The translations under genes were made by a program, and so were the position numbers. Below the pieces are notes generated by a model that was not told where the DNA came from, did no database searches, and saw only the letters and a program-made list of their open reading frames with translations. Shown here in pieces: positions 38,511 to 46,749 of a stretch of DNA of 64,000 bases. This DNA is from Piscicoccus intestinalis NBRC 104926. Its GTDB lineage: Bacteria; Actinomycetota; Actinomycetes; Actinomycetales; Dermatophilaceae. Positions within the stretch are counted from its first letter, which is position 1. Each line of letters begins with the position of its first letter. Location: the NCBI RefSeq assembly GCF_001515525.1, contig NZ_BCNQ01000010.1, positions 1 to 64,000 on the forward strand, read 5' to 3'.

Positions 38511-40343
38511 ATGGCCCGATCGCCTCGCAAACGTCGCACGCCCAACCGTGGCGCGACCCGTCGGCCCGCGCACCAGGGCTCGCCACCGGCTCCAGTCGTG
38601 CCGGTCGAAGACCAACCGCTGATCCAGGCGCTGCGTCAAGCGCTGCGGGCACCCTCGGGGATCGACTTCCTCGGGGTGATCGGGGCGATCCTTGAGTCGC
38701 TCGAGTCGGTGGAGTCGGTGGACGAGCGGCCGCTGAGCCTCCCAGAGTTCGCCGAGACGTTCATCGACGTCAACGTCGCGGAGACGACGGCCGCGCTGCA
38801 TGTGCTGGCGGAGTTCACGACCGACGAGCTGCTCGTGGCGCGCATCCGCCGCGAGCTGGCCGGGCGGCGCCAGCCGGTGCCGCCGCTGCTGACGTCGCTG
38901 CCGCAGCTGCACGTCACGCAGGCCTGGCTGTTGACCGACGACCTGGGGGACGCGGACAACTACCTGTTCGGCATCGGGGGGCTGCCCGAGACGGCGTCGC
39001 TGGCGGTCCTGGTCCACCGGCACGCGGCCGCGGTGACCGACGCGTCGGTGGTGCCGGCCGACGTCGATGAGTTGCGCGCCGACTTCGTGGCCACCGTCTC
39101 AGGCGGCGCTGCGCCGGTCGAGTTGAACCCGGCGGACGCGCGGGCGCTGCTGGAGAGCGCGATGGCCGACCCGCCTCCCACGGTCCGGCCGTGCGGGTGC
39201 ACCGAGCCGACCGATACCTGGCCGGTCTTCCGCCCCCTGGCTCGGAGAGTGTGCCGCACGCTGCCGACGGGCGGCACCGGCTATCCGACGCAGCCCTTCA
39301 CGGCCGAGCAGCGGGCTGCGGTGTGCGCGCAGATCACCGCGCACCGGTTCTACGAGCAGGGCGGATTCGCGACCGAGCCGGGATCGACGGACCAGACCCT
39401 GCTGGCGCGCGTCGTCGACTTCGCGGGGACGGCGGGATTCACGGAGCCGTGGCGGTGGTCGCCGCGGCGGCTCGAGGAGCTGCTGGGCGACAGCCTCGAG
39501 TGGGGGCTCGACGACACCGAGGTGGACGCCCTGCCCGGGCTGCTGGACGTGGTCGTGCGGGTGGCCGGCGACCACGAAGGCTTGTCGGCGGAGACGATCG
39601 GCGCGACCCGCGAGGCCCTGGAGGACCTGACCGAGGACTTCGACCTCGACCTGTCGGGCGGCTTCGGGTCGCCCCTCGCGGAGATCCTCGACCCGCCGAC
39701 CGGCGAGCGCGCCGAATCGATGCTGCGGACGCTGCGGGCCGGCATGGGCGGACCAGTGGCGTTGGACGCGCTCGACACCGCCCGCATCACCCCGCTGGTC
39801 GACGTGCCCGTGGAGGCCGCGCTTTCGCTAGTGCCGAAGGGGGCCGAGCAGCGTCTGCGCGAGGCCGACACGCTGGCGTGCGACGCCATCGACCACCTCA
39901 TCGACGCGTCGGTGCGCGAGGAGGTGCGCGCGGCGTTCCACGCGCTGCTGGCCCGCCTGGCCGACCGCGACCCCGCGAAGGCGGCCCGCGGCAAGCCGGC
40001 CGTCACGGCGGCGGCCCTGATCTGGGCCGTGGCCCGCGCCAACGACCTCATCGGAGACGGCGACGAGCCGCCCTTGATGCAGCACTTCCGGTACGGCCCG
40101 AACTCGCCCCCGGAGGCCGACCTGCCCCCGGGGCTGGTCGTCAAGAACCTCGTCGCCCACCTGGGAGTCGGCCCGTCCATCCAGCCGCGCGCCCGCGCCC
40201 TGCTGGAGGCCTGCGGCTACTCCCCCGAGACGCACGGGATGTTCTTCACCATCGGCGACCCGGCGCTGCTGATCGCCAACAAGCGTTTGCGCATCGCCTT
40301 GGAGCGCGACTGGGTGCGCAAGGGAGTCGGTGATCGGACCTAG
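38511..40343 (+). CDS. Unrecognised 610-residue protein
   Basis: I do not recognise a family with confidence. The first 30 residues are Arg/Pro-rich (MARSPRKRRTPNRGATRR), then mostly helical acidic sequence. A segment around residues 260-300 (PFTAEQRAAVCAQITAHRFYEQGGF) and the end (RLRIALERDWVRKGV) look well structured. A possible metal-binding patch is CGCTEP near residue 227. No signal peptide or membrane helix. Codon use is typical of the genome. It is divergent from the DUF3427 helicase, so the two may be co-regulated. Confidence 0.8.
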   Translation: MARSPRKRRTPNRGATRRPAHQGSPPAPVVPVEDQPLIQALRQALRAPSGIDFLGVIGAILESLESVESVDERPLSLPEFAETFIDVNVAETTAALHVLAEFTTDELLVARIRRELAGRRQPVPPLLTSLPQLHVTQAWLLTDDLGDADNYLFGIGGLPETASLAVLVHRHAAAVTDASVVPADVDELRADFVATVSGGAAPVELNPADARALLESAMADPPPTVRPCGCTEPTDTWPVFRPLARRVCRTLPTGGTGYPTQPFTAEQRAAVCAQITAHRFYEQGGFATEPGSTDQTLLARVVDFAGTAGFTEPWRWSPRRLEELLGDSLEWGLDDTEVDALPGLLDVVVRVAGDHEGLSAETIGATREALEDLTEDFDLDLSGGFGSPLAEILDPPTGERAESMLRTLRAGMGGPVALDALDTARITPLVDVPVEAALSLVPKGAEQRLREADTLACDAIDHLIDASVREEVRAAFHALLARLADRDPAKAARGKPAVTAAALIWAVARANDLIGDGDEPPLMQHFRYGPNSPPEADLPPGLVVKNLVAHLGVGPSIQPRARALLEACGYSPETHGMFFTIGDPALLIANKRLRIALERDWVRKGVGDRT

Positions 40344-40446
40344 CGCGTTCCGCCGCTTGCACGCGTGACCACCAGGCGCAAGGATGACCGCCATTCGAAT
40401 TCGTCTCGTCGACTGGGGATTCGGCTCTCCAATGAAGGAGTACGCG

Positions 40447-41844
40447 ATGCGTCACGTCACGACGAGGGCGCTTGCCGGTGGGCTTCTGGTCGTGCCGGTG
40501 CTCTGCACCACGGCGATCCCCGCGCCGGCCGTCGAGCAAGCGGCCCCGGCTCCGACCCACACCTCAACCCAGACACCGCGCGACACGTGGGTAGCCGCGT
40601 GGGCGACCGCTCCCCAGGGCGTGTACCCCGTCGGTTGGGCGGTCGGTCAACCCGGCAGCACGGACGCGAAGGGCTTGACCCGCATCCCCGAGCTGCCGAA
40701 CGACGAGGCCCGCGACCAGACCCTGCGCATGATCGTGCGCCCGACGCTGGACGGCGACGTGTGGCGGCTGCGCCTGAGCAACGCCTTCGGGACCACACCC
40801 GTCACCTTCGGCGCCGTCTCACTCGCCGAGCAGGACAGCGGGTCGAGCATCAAGCCGGATACCCGCACTCGGGTGACGTTCGGGGGCGATCGACAGGTCA
40901 CCCTTGCCCCCGGGGAGGTCAGGGCCAGCGATCCGATCTCGTTCCGGGTGCGCGGAGGCGGTGACGACCACGTTGCGGTGAGCCTGAGTGTCGAGGGCCG
41001 ATCGGGACCGATGACGTGGCACGCGGCGTCGTTCGCGACCTCGTATGTCGCGGCACGTGACTCGGGCGATCACACGCGTGAGACGTCGGGTGCGTCCTTC
41101 ACCGGGTCGACGACGTCCTGGTTCTACGTGGCCGGCCTCGACGTCCGATCTCGGGACGTGGGGACGGTCGTCGCCCTGGGCGACTCCATCACCGACGGGT
41201 GGTTCTCGACGCTCAACGGCGACGACCGCTGGCCGGACCAGCTCGAACGGCGGCTGCGCGCTCGCGGCGGACCGACGTTGTCGGTGGTCAACCAGGGCAT
41301 CGGCGGCAACATGGTCACGGGGATCGGTCGCCCGGCCGGCGGGTGCACGCCATGCGATGGCCCTCCCCTGGGCGACCGGCTGCAACGCGACGTCATCTCC
41401 CAGCCGGGCGTCCGCGCCGTGATCCTGCTCGAAGGCATCAACGACTTGGGGGGCGGCGATGCGAGCGCAGAATCGGTCATCGCCGGCATGAAGCGCGCCG
41501 TCAATCGGCTCCACGCACACGGAATCCCGATGATCGGCGCGACGATCACACCTTCGGGCGGCGCCGATGACGGCTACGGAACCGCCGCCACCGACGCCAA
41601 GCGACGACAGGTGAACCACTTCATCCGAACCAGCGGCACGTTCGACGACGTCGCCGACTTCGCGGCCGCCGTCGAGGACCCGAGGGACCCGTCCCGCCTC
41701 AAGCCCGAGTACGCGACGAACTCGACGACTGGCGGACCCGGCGACAAGCTGCACCCCGGCCGGGCAGGCTTCACGGCCATGGCGAACGCCGTCGACCTCG
41801 ACGAGCTCACGCACCTGGCCACCAAGGGCAGGCCCGCCAAGTAG
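40447..41844 (+). CDS. Secreted SGNH/GDSL hydrolase
   Basis: A 465-residue protein with a signal peptide (MRHVTTRALAGGLLVVPVLCTTAIPAPA). The SGNH catalytic residues are Ser247 in GDSITDG, block III GINDLG, and Asp433-x-x-His436 in DKLHPG. An N-terminal beta domain (residues about 35-220) precedes it, as in secreted actinobacterial esterases acting on polysaccharides or lipids. ATG at 40447 is preceded by AAGGAG seven bases away; the frame opens earlier at 40384. Confidence 0.9.
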   Translation: MRHVTTRALAGGLLVVPVLCTTAIPAPAVEQAAPAPTHTSTQTPRDTWVAAWATAPQGVYPVGWAVGQPGSTDAKGLTRIPELPNDEARDQTLRMIVRPTLDGDVWRLRLSNAFGTTPVTFGAVSLAEQDSGSSIKPDTRTRVTFGGDRQVTLAPGEVRASDPISFRVRGGGDDHVAVSLSVEGRSGPMTWHAASFATSYVAARDSGDHTRETSGASFTGSTTSWFYVAGLDVRSRDVGTVVALGDSITDGWFSTLNGDDRWPDQLERRLRARGGPTLSVVNQGIGGNMVTGIGRPAGGCTPCDGPPLGDRLQRDVISQPGVRAVILLEGINDLGGGDASAESVIAGMKRAVNRLHAHGIPMIGATITPSGGADDGYGTAATDAKRRQVNHFIRTSGTFDDVADFAAAVEDPRDPSRLKPEYATNSTTGGPGDKLHPGRAGFTAMANAVDLDELTHLATKGRPAK

Positions 41845-41902
41845 CCCCGCGGTCGAGCGGCGAGTTACTAGGTCGCTCACCGGCGGCCGGCGTCTCGCTC
41901 GG

Positions 41903-42136
41903 TCAGGATCGACTCAGCGTCGAGCGTGGAGACGGCCAGTCCGACCCGAACAGCGCGTCCCGTGTCTGGTCGTCCACTTGAGAGAGGGCCTCGATGGCGG
42001 CCGAGAGCCGCATGCAGATCGCGTCGATTACGAGTTGATCGCTCAAGTCGCCCGCGGCGTACCGCTGAGCGAGTTCGAGATGGGCGACAGCCTCGTCGAG
42101 GTGTGCAGAGGCTCCGCGGCGCCGGGCGGCGGTCAC
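41903..42136 (-). CDS. HEPN-type toxin remnant, C-terminus lost
   Basis: A 77-residue protein resembling the first two thirds of DUF86/HEPN toxins (LDEAVAHLELAQRYAAGDLSDQLVIDAICMRLSAAIEALSQV). The RX4HXY catalytic motif that should follow LFGSDWP is absent in all frames, and the normal length is about 110-140 residues. The GTG start overlaps the antitoxin stop by four bases (GTGA), so coupling is preserved. Likely an inactive toxin kept next to an intact antitoxin. Confidence 0.65.
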   Translation of the reverse strand: MTAARRRGASAHLDEAVAHLELAQRYAAGDLSDQLVIDAICMRLSAAIEALSQVDDQTRDALFGSDWPSPRSTLSRS

Positions 42137-42603
42137 AGGGGCACCGCCTCCGCGAGCACCCGGTCACGAAGGTCGGGACGCAGGGCAGTGTCGGGCACGA
42201 GGTCGACGTCGGCGCCGAGGATGTCGCTGAGCCGGCGCTGCATTCGCTCGAGTTCCATGAGGCTCAACGGGGCGCCCATCGTGAACACCAGGTCGATGTC
42301 CGAGTGCGGGCCCTCTTGCTCAGTGGCGACCGAACCGAAAACGCGCACCTGGAATCCACCCGCGTCGGCGATGGCGCGCAACACCGGTGTCCGCGCCGCG
42401 CGCAGGCGCCGCCCCAGCGGCGTCGCGCCGTGGAAGCGCAGCAGGCGCGACACCTCGGGTTGGCTCCGGCCGATCTGCGCCGCGATCTGCTGTTGAGTCA
42501 TGCCGCCGGCCGACGCCTGTCGGACAGCCGCGATCAGGCGGGCACGCGCAGCGCGCACGTCTCGGTCGCTCTGCGCCGCGATCTCCGCCAGATCTAGCTC
42601 CAT
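42133..42603 (-). CDS. XRE-HTH + MNT nucleotidyltransferase antitoxin
   Basis: A 156-residue protein: an HTH (TQQQIAAQIGRSQPEVSRLLRF, residues about 37-58) joined to a minimal nucleotidyltransferase with the GSX10DXD motif (FGSVATEQEGPHSDIDLV). MntA-type antitoxins silence HEPN toxins by adding AMP to a tyrosine in the toxin motif. ATG at 42603 was chosen; a TTG at 42612 is in frame but overlaps the operator. A near copy with an internal stop lies at 52147-52625. Confidence 0.85.
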   Translation of the reverse strand: MELDLAEIAAQSDRDVRAARARLIAAVRQASAGGMTQQQIAAQIGRSQPEVSRLLRFHGATPLGRRLRAARTPVLRAIADAGGFQVRVFGSVATEQEGPHSDIDLVFTMGAPLSLMELERMQRRLSDILGADVDLVPDTALRPDLRDRVLAEAVPL

Positions 42604-42611
42604 ACCATTCA

Positions 42612-42629
42612 ATATAGCAACTGCTATAT
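42612..42629. promoter_or_regulatory. Palindromic operator of the XRE-MNT/HEPN operon
   Basis: ATATAGCA-AC-TGCTATAT: perfect 8-bp arms with a two-base spacer, nine bases before the antitoxin ATG. Position and symmetry suggest the HTH part of the antitoxin binds here. The matching site before the 52-kb copy (AATACTGCAAATGCTATTT, near 52630-52650) is degenerate. Confidence 0.6.
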
Positions 42630-42753
42630 CACCAGCCCATGTCCGCCGGCGTCGCGCTTACCGACCTTCGCGTTGTCGGCGCGTTGACACCGGGATCCGC
42701 GGCGATCCAGTCGTCCGACGTCGGGGGCCAGATTCGCTCCACAGGCTGCGTCC

Positions 42754-42815
42754 ATGTCTCTTAGTAAGTGACATAAGGACAACTCCCTGTCACTCTGTCA
42801 CTTGGTAAGAGACAT
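42754..42815. promoter_or_regulatory. Two palindromic operators before the Fic gene
   Basis: Two 20-bp arms (42754-42773 and 42796-42815) form an inverted repeat with few mismatches. Each arm is itself a palindrome of form TGTCnCTTAnTAAGnGACA, so they are best read as two adjacent binding sites 22 bases apart. They end 24 bases before the Fic ATG. Autoregulation by the Fic protein's C-terminal winged-helix-like region is plausible. Confidence 0.65.
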
Positions 42816-42839
42816 TGAGCCACGCCAGACCCCCGACTC

Positions 42840-44003
42840 ATGACGATCTACGACACCCCGGAGCCTGACCTCGAGGACCGCCGCACCCTCGACGAGATCC
42901 ACGCGTTGCGCGAGGAGCTCTCGTCGCACCTTCGCGTGCCCCGACGCTGGACGGGAGCACTGCGGCGGACGACGCAGGCCCGCGCCATCCGCGGCTCCAA
43001 CAGCATCGAGGGATACGAGGTCTCGGAGCAGGACGCCATCGCGGCCGTAGACAACGAAGAGCCGCTGGGTGCCGACGAACGAACCTGGGCGGAGATCACC
43101 GGCTACCGGCGTGCCCTGACGTATGTGCTCACCGCGGCCCCGGACCCGCACTTCCGCATCGACACCCAGCTGGTGCGGTCGCTGCACTTCATGCTCCTCG
43201 AACACGACCTGGCCAAGGGGCCGGGCCGCTACCGGCCGGGAAGCATCTACGTGACCGACGATAGCGACGGCTCCCAGGTCTACGAGGGGCCGGACGCCGA
43301 TGCGGTCTCGGGGTTGCTGGGGACGATGGCGGGGCGGCTCGAGGCGGAGCGAGACGTCGAGCCCATGATCCGTGGCGCCATGGCTCACCTGAATCTCGTC
43401 ATGATCCACCCGTTCCGCGATGGGAACGGCCGCATGGCGCGTGTGCTGCAGACGGCAGCGCTGGCGCAAGACACCGTGCTCGAGCCGACGTTCTCCAGCA
43501 TCGAGGAGTGGCTGGGGCACAACACGACGGACTACTACCGTGTGCTCGCCGCGACGGGACAGGGATCGTGGAACCCGCAGAACGACGCGCATCCGTGGGT
43601 GAAGTTCGCGCTGCGGGCACACCACATGCAGGCCCAGACGCTGCGGCGGCGGTTCGCCGAGGCCGACGTGCTGTGGCGACGTATCGACGATCTCATCGCC
43701 GAGCACCGCCTGCCGGAGCGCGTCGGGGACGCCCTGTTCGACGCACTCCAGGGAGGCCGGGTACAGCGCCCGTCCTACGTCCGGCGGGCCGAGATCGAGG
43801 ACCGGACCGGCACGCGAGACCTCGTCCGCCTCACCGAACTCGGCCTGCTGACGGCCGTGGGCAAGACCCGCGCCCGGCACTACCTCACCGGGCCGGTGCT
43901 GGCAGAGGTGTCTGCACAGGTGCGGTCTGGGCGGCAACCACTCGTTGATCCCTACCCCTGGCTGCGCAACTGGCTCCGAGCCGAGACCGACCGGCCGCGG
44001 TGA
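42840..44003 (+). CDS. Class II Fic protein (AMP-transferase)
   Basis: A 387-residue Fic protein. The active-site loop is HPFRDGNGRMAR with catalytic His190. An N-terminal inhibitory helix motif S-x3-E-G (Ser53, Glu57 in SNSIEGYE) marks class II, in which the glutamate blocks ATP binding until relieved. The C-terminal 110 residues (VQRPSYVRRAEIEDRTGTRDLVRLTELGLLTAVGKTRARHY in outline) resemble a winged helix. It should AMPylate a protein target; target unknown. Two operator-like palindromes precede it. No separate antitoxin is needed in this class. Confidence 0.92.
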   Translation: MTIYDTPEPDLEDRRTLDEIHALREELSSHLRVPRRWTGALRRTTQARAIRGSNSIEGYEVSEQDAIAAVDNEEPLGADERTWAEITGYRRALTYVLTAAPDPHFRIDTQLVRSLHFMLLEHDLAKGPGRYRPGSIYVTDDSDGSQVYEGPDADAVSGLLGTMAGRLEAERDVEPMIRGAMAHLNLVMIHPFRDGNGRMARVLQTAALAQDTVLEPTFSSIEEWLGHNTTDYYRVLAATGQGSWNPQNDAHPWVKFALRAHHMQAQTLRRRFAEADVLWRRIDDLIAEHRLPERVGDALFDALQGGRVQRPSYVRRAEIEDRTGTRDLVRLTELGLLTAVGKTRARHYLTGPVLAEVSAQVRSGRQPLVDPYPWLRNWLRAETDRPR

Positions 44004-44111
44004 CCTCGGGGACCCTCGGGCTGCTCATACGCCAGCCCGGGTAGCAGCGCCAGCCAGCTCAGGTCTCGTCGACAACATGCCGGACCACCCGCTCGCGAGT
44101 AAATTCGCTTC

Positions 44112-45086
44112 GTGGCCAACGCTCTTCGCTTGACGCACTACCCGGTGCAGCCCGGGCTGTCACTGGCCGCATACCTGCCTCCGACGTTGGACCGCTGCGG
44201 CGTGTACGTCCTGCACTTCGACGACGGCCTCTACTACGTCGGCCAGGCCACGGATGTCGTCCGCCGCTTCACCTGGCACCGGCGGCACCAACCCCGGCCG
44301 ATCGTCGGCATCAGCTACGGGCCGGTGCCCAAGCAGGCGCTGAACGACATCGAGCGACGCACCGTCCGGTCCTACGAGGAAGCTGGTCACCGATTGCGCA
44401 ACATCGACCTCGTCGGGCTGCCGCAGGGCGACAGCAAACTCGACGTCATCATCAGTCCCGCGGAGCAGAAGGCCTGGCTCGACGGAGAACCCGAACTCGG
44501 CATCGGCGCACGCGGCACCCTGGCCCGCCAACGCGTTCGCACGCGCCCCCGCTTCGAGAAGCTGGCCGCCCACCCCGCCTACGAGGACATCCGCGAGGCG
44601 CTGGCGCACTACGTCTACTTCGTCATCCCCGCCGCTCACGAGACCGAGCAGATCTACTGGTCGATGACGAGCATGCCGTCCACGAATAGGTCGAAGCAGC
44701 ATCAGCGGCTCGCAGCCATCAGCATCAACAACGTGGAGGTCTTGGTCTTCTTCGACGACGAGACCAACGATGGCCAACGCCACTCTGGCGGCTTTCTCAA
44801 TCTCGCGACGACTGGCGATGTCGATGTGCCGGAGGATTTCGGAGTCGATGTGGAGATCGAACGCGGTTACAAAGCCACCGGCCCCGTGCGTCGCCTCTAC
44901 TTCGACGACCCACACGTGGTGCCCGACCTCCTCGCAGAGCCCGCCGTGCTCGCGGCCGCTCGCCGCTTCGCGATGGGCCTCATGCGCAAGGGCAGCGGCA
45001 TGTTCGCGCGCTTCCACGACTTCCACCTGACGGACCACGTCTTCGCCTGCATCGAAGAACAGGAGGAAGAAACCCAAGCCGATTAG
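44112..45086 (+). CDS. GIY-YIG domain protein with unknown C-terminal region
   Basis: A 324-residue protein. Residues 30-100 carry a GIY-YIG-like fold (CGVYVLHFDDGLYYVGQATDVVRRFTWHRR), a nuclease superfamily where GVY and YVG form the hallmark. The remaining 220 residues match nothing I know; they include an aromatic strand (YFVIPAAHETEQIYWSMTSMP) and an end rich in Glu. GTG start at 44112. It follows the Fic gene by 108 bases and may be co-transcribed. A nuclease role in mobile-element or defence biology is possible. Confidence 0.75.
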   Translation: MANALRLTHYPVQPGLSLAAYLPPTLDRCGVYVLHFDDGLYYVGQATDVVRRFTWHRRHQPRPIVGISYGPVPKQALNDIERRTVRSYEEAGHRLRNIDLVGLPQGDSKLDVIISPAEQKAWLDGEPELGIGARGTLARQRVRTRPRFEKLAAHPAYEDIREALAHYVYFVIPAAHETEQIYWSMTSMPSTNRSKQHQRLAAISINNVEVLVFFDDETNDGQRHSGGFLNLATTGDVDVPEDFGVDVEIERGYKATGPVRRLYFDDPHVVPDLLAEPAVLAAARRFAMGLMRKGSGMFARFHDFHLTDHVFACIEEQEEETQAD

Positions 45087-45249
45087 GGTCACTCCCCACT
45101 CCGTGGCTCCACGAGGTGAAGGGCTGTCGTTCGAGAGCCCCTGACGCCCGCGGAGGTCGCCGCCATCGACGCTCGCTTGGCCGACCTGCCGCGCCCAGGT
45201 CGCAACGAACCCCGATCGGGCGGCGGGACGGGCGTGGCACCCCGCCCCC

Positions 45250-46749
45250 TCACAACTCGGCGAACATCTTCCCGGGGTTGAGGATGCCCAGCGGATCAAG
45301 GGCGTGTTTGACGACGCGGTGAATGTGCTTGCTCCCTTCGTCGAGTTCCCGCGCGAGCCAGGCGCGCTTGAGAAACCCGACGCCGTGCTCGCCGGTGATG
45401 GTGCCGCCGAGTTCCAGGCCGAGCTGCATGATCTCCTCGAACGCCCGCTCCGCCCGGGCCACGTCCGCAGGGTCGCCGGCGTCGAAGAACACCGAGGGGT
45501 GGATGTTCCCGTCTCCCGCGTGCGCCACCACGGCGATGGTCAGCCCCGAGGTCGCGCGCACCTGCGCGAGCCGCTCGTAGAACTCGGCCATCCGCGTGCG
45601 GGGCAGGCAGATGTCGTCGAGCAGCTGACCGCCTCCGTGCCGTTGGGCGTAGCGCTCGTAGGCGGGCTGGGCCATGCGCCGGGTCGCGACCAGGGCCTCG
45701 CTGTCGGCGGCGTCGTCGCTCAGACCCACGTCGAGAGCCCCGTTCGTCTGCGCGCACGCCGTGAACGCCTCCACCTCGGCGAGAGCCGCGTCGGCGTTGC
45801 CAGAGCCGTCGGACTGCACGAGCAGCATCGCCCCGGCGGCGTCGTCGAGGCCGAAGTCGCCGAACTCGTTGAGCAGGCGCAGCGACACCGCGTCGAGTGA
45901 CTCAAGCATCGAGGGCTGCGCCCCTGCGGCCATGAAGTCGGAGACGGTCGCGGCCGCCGCTCGCTCGTCCGGAAAGGTCGCCACGGCCGTCAGCGGAGGC
46001 GGGAGCGCCGGCACGAGCCGCAACGTCACCTCGACGATGACGCCCAGGGTTCCCTCGGAACCGACGAACAGGCCCCGCAGGTCGAGCCCGGCCACACCCT
46101 TGGCGGTGCCCGTGCCCAGCGTGGCGCGGGTGCCGTCGGCGAGGACGACTTCGAGGCGCCGCACGTAGTCCTTGGTCACGCCGTACTTGACGCAGCACAG
46201 CCCCCCGGCGTTGGTCGCGACGTTGCCGCCGATCGAGGAGATCGCCACCGAACCCGGGTCGGGTGGGTACGCCAAGCCGTGCTCACGCAGGGCGTCCTTG
46301 AGGTCCTGGTTGAGGATGCCGGGCTCGACGGTGACGGTCCGCTCCCCCGGATCGATCGACAGGATTCGCGCCATCCGCTCCACCGACAGCAGGAGACAGC
46401 CGGGAATCGCGTTGGCGCCACCCGAGATTCCCGACCGGGCGCCCTGCGGGACGACCGGCACGCGGTGGGTGGTGGCGAACCGCATCGTGGCCTGCACGTC
46501 CTCGACGCACGCGGCCCGCACGAGCGCGACCGCACCCGCGGCCGGGCAGAAGAGGGCCTGGTCACTGGAGTACGTCGCCACGATGTCGGGGTCCAGCGTC
46601 ACTGCACCGGCGGTGAGGGTCGGGGCCAGGTCGGTCTCCACGAGGTGGCGGAGCCGGTCCAGATCGACGGGCACCTGCGCGAGCTCCGGCGGCGCGTGAT
46701 CGAGCGGCCGCGACTCGTCAGCGGCGTCGAAGGCGGGGTCGTGGGTCAT
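45250..46749 (-). CDS. FAD-linked 2-hydroxyacid oxidase/dehydrogenase (GlcD/D-lactate type)
   Basis: A 499-residue protein of the VAO/PCMH flavoprotein family: PQGARSGISGGANA, PPDPGSVAISSIGGNVATNAGG, VGSEGTLGVI, and C-terminal HAGDGNIHPSVF and GEHGVGFLKR as in GlcD. It oxidises glycolate or D-lactate-like 2-hydroxyacids at the membrane or in the cytosol. The ATG at 46749 overlaps the MFS stop (ATGA), so it is the second gene of a two-gene operon. No GlcE/GlcF subunits are adjacent. Confidence 0.9.
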   Translation of the reverse strand: MTHDPAFDAADESRPLDHAPPELAQVPVDLDRLRHLVETDLAPTLTAGAVTLDPDIVATYSSDQALFCPAAGAVALVRAACVEDVQATMRFATTHRVPVVPQGARSGISGGANAIPGCLLLSVERMARILSIDPGERTVTVEPGILNQDLKDALREHGLAYPPDPGSVAISSIGGNVATNAGGLCCVKYGVTKDYVRRLEVVLADGTRATLGTGTAKGVAGLDLRGLFVGSEGTLGVIVEVTLRLVPALPPPLTAVATFPDERAAAATVSDFMAAGAQPSMLESLDAVSLRLLNEFGDFGLDDAAGAMLLVQSDGSGNADAALAEVEAFTACAQTNGALDVGLSDDAADSEALVATRRMAQPAYERYAQRHGGGQLLDDICLPRTRMAEFYERLAQVRATSGLTIAVVAHAGDGNIHPSVFFDAGDPADVARAERAFEEIMQLGLELGGTITGEHGVGFLKRAWLARELDEGSKHIHRVVKHALDPLGILNPGKMFAEL

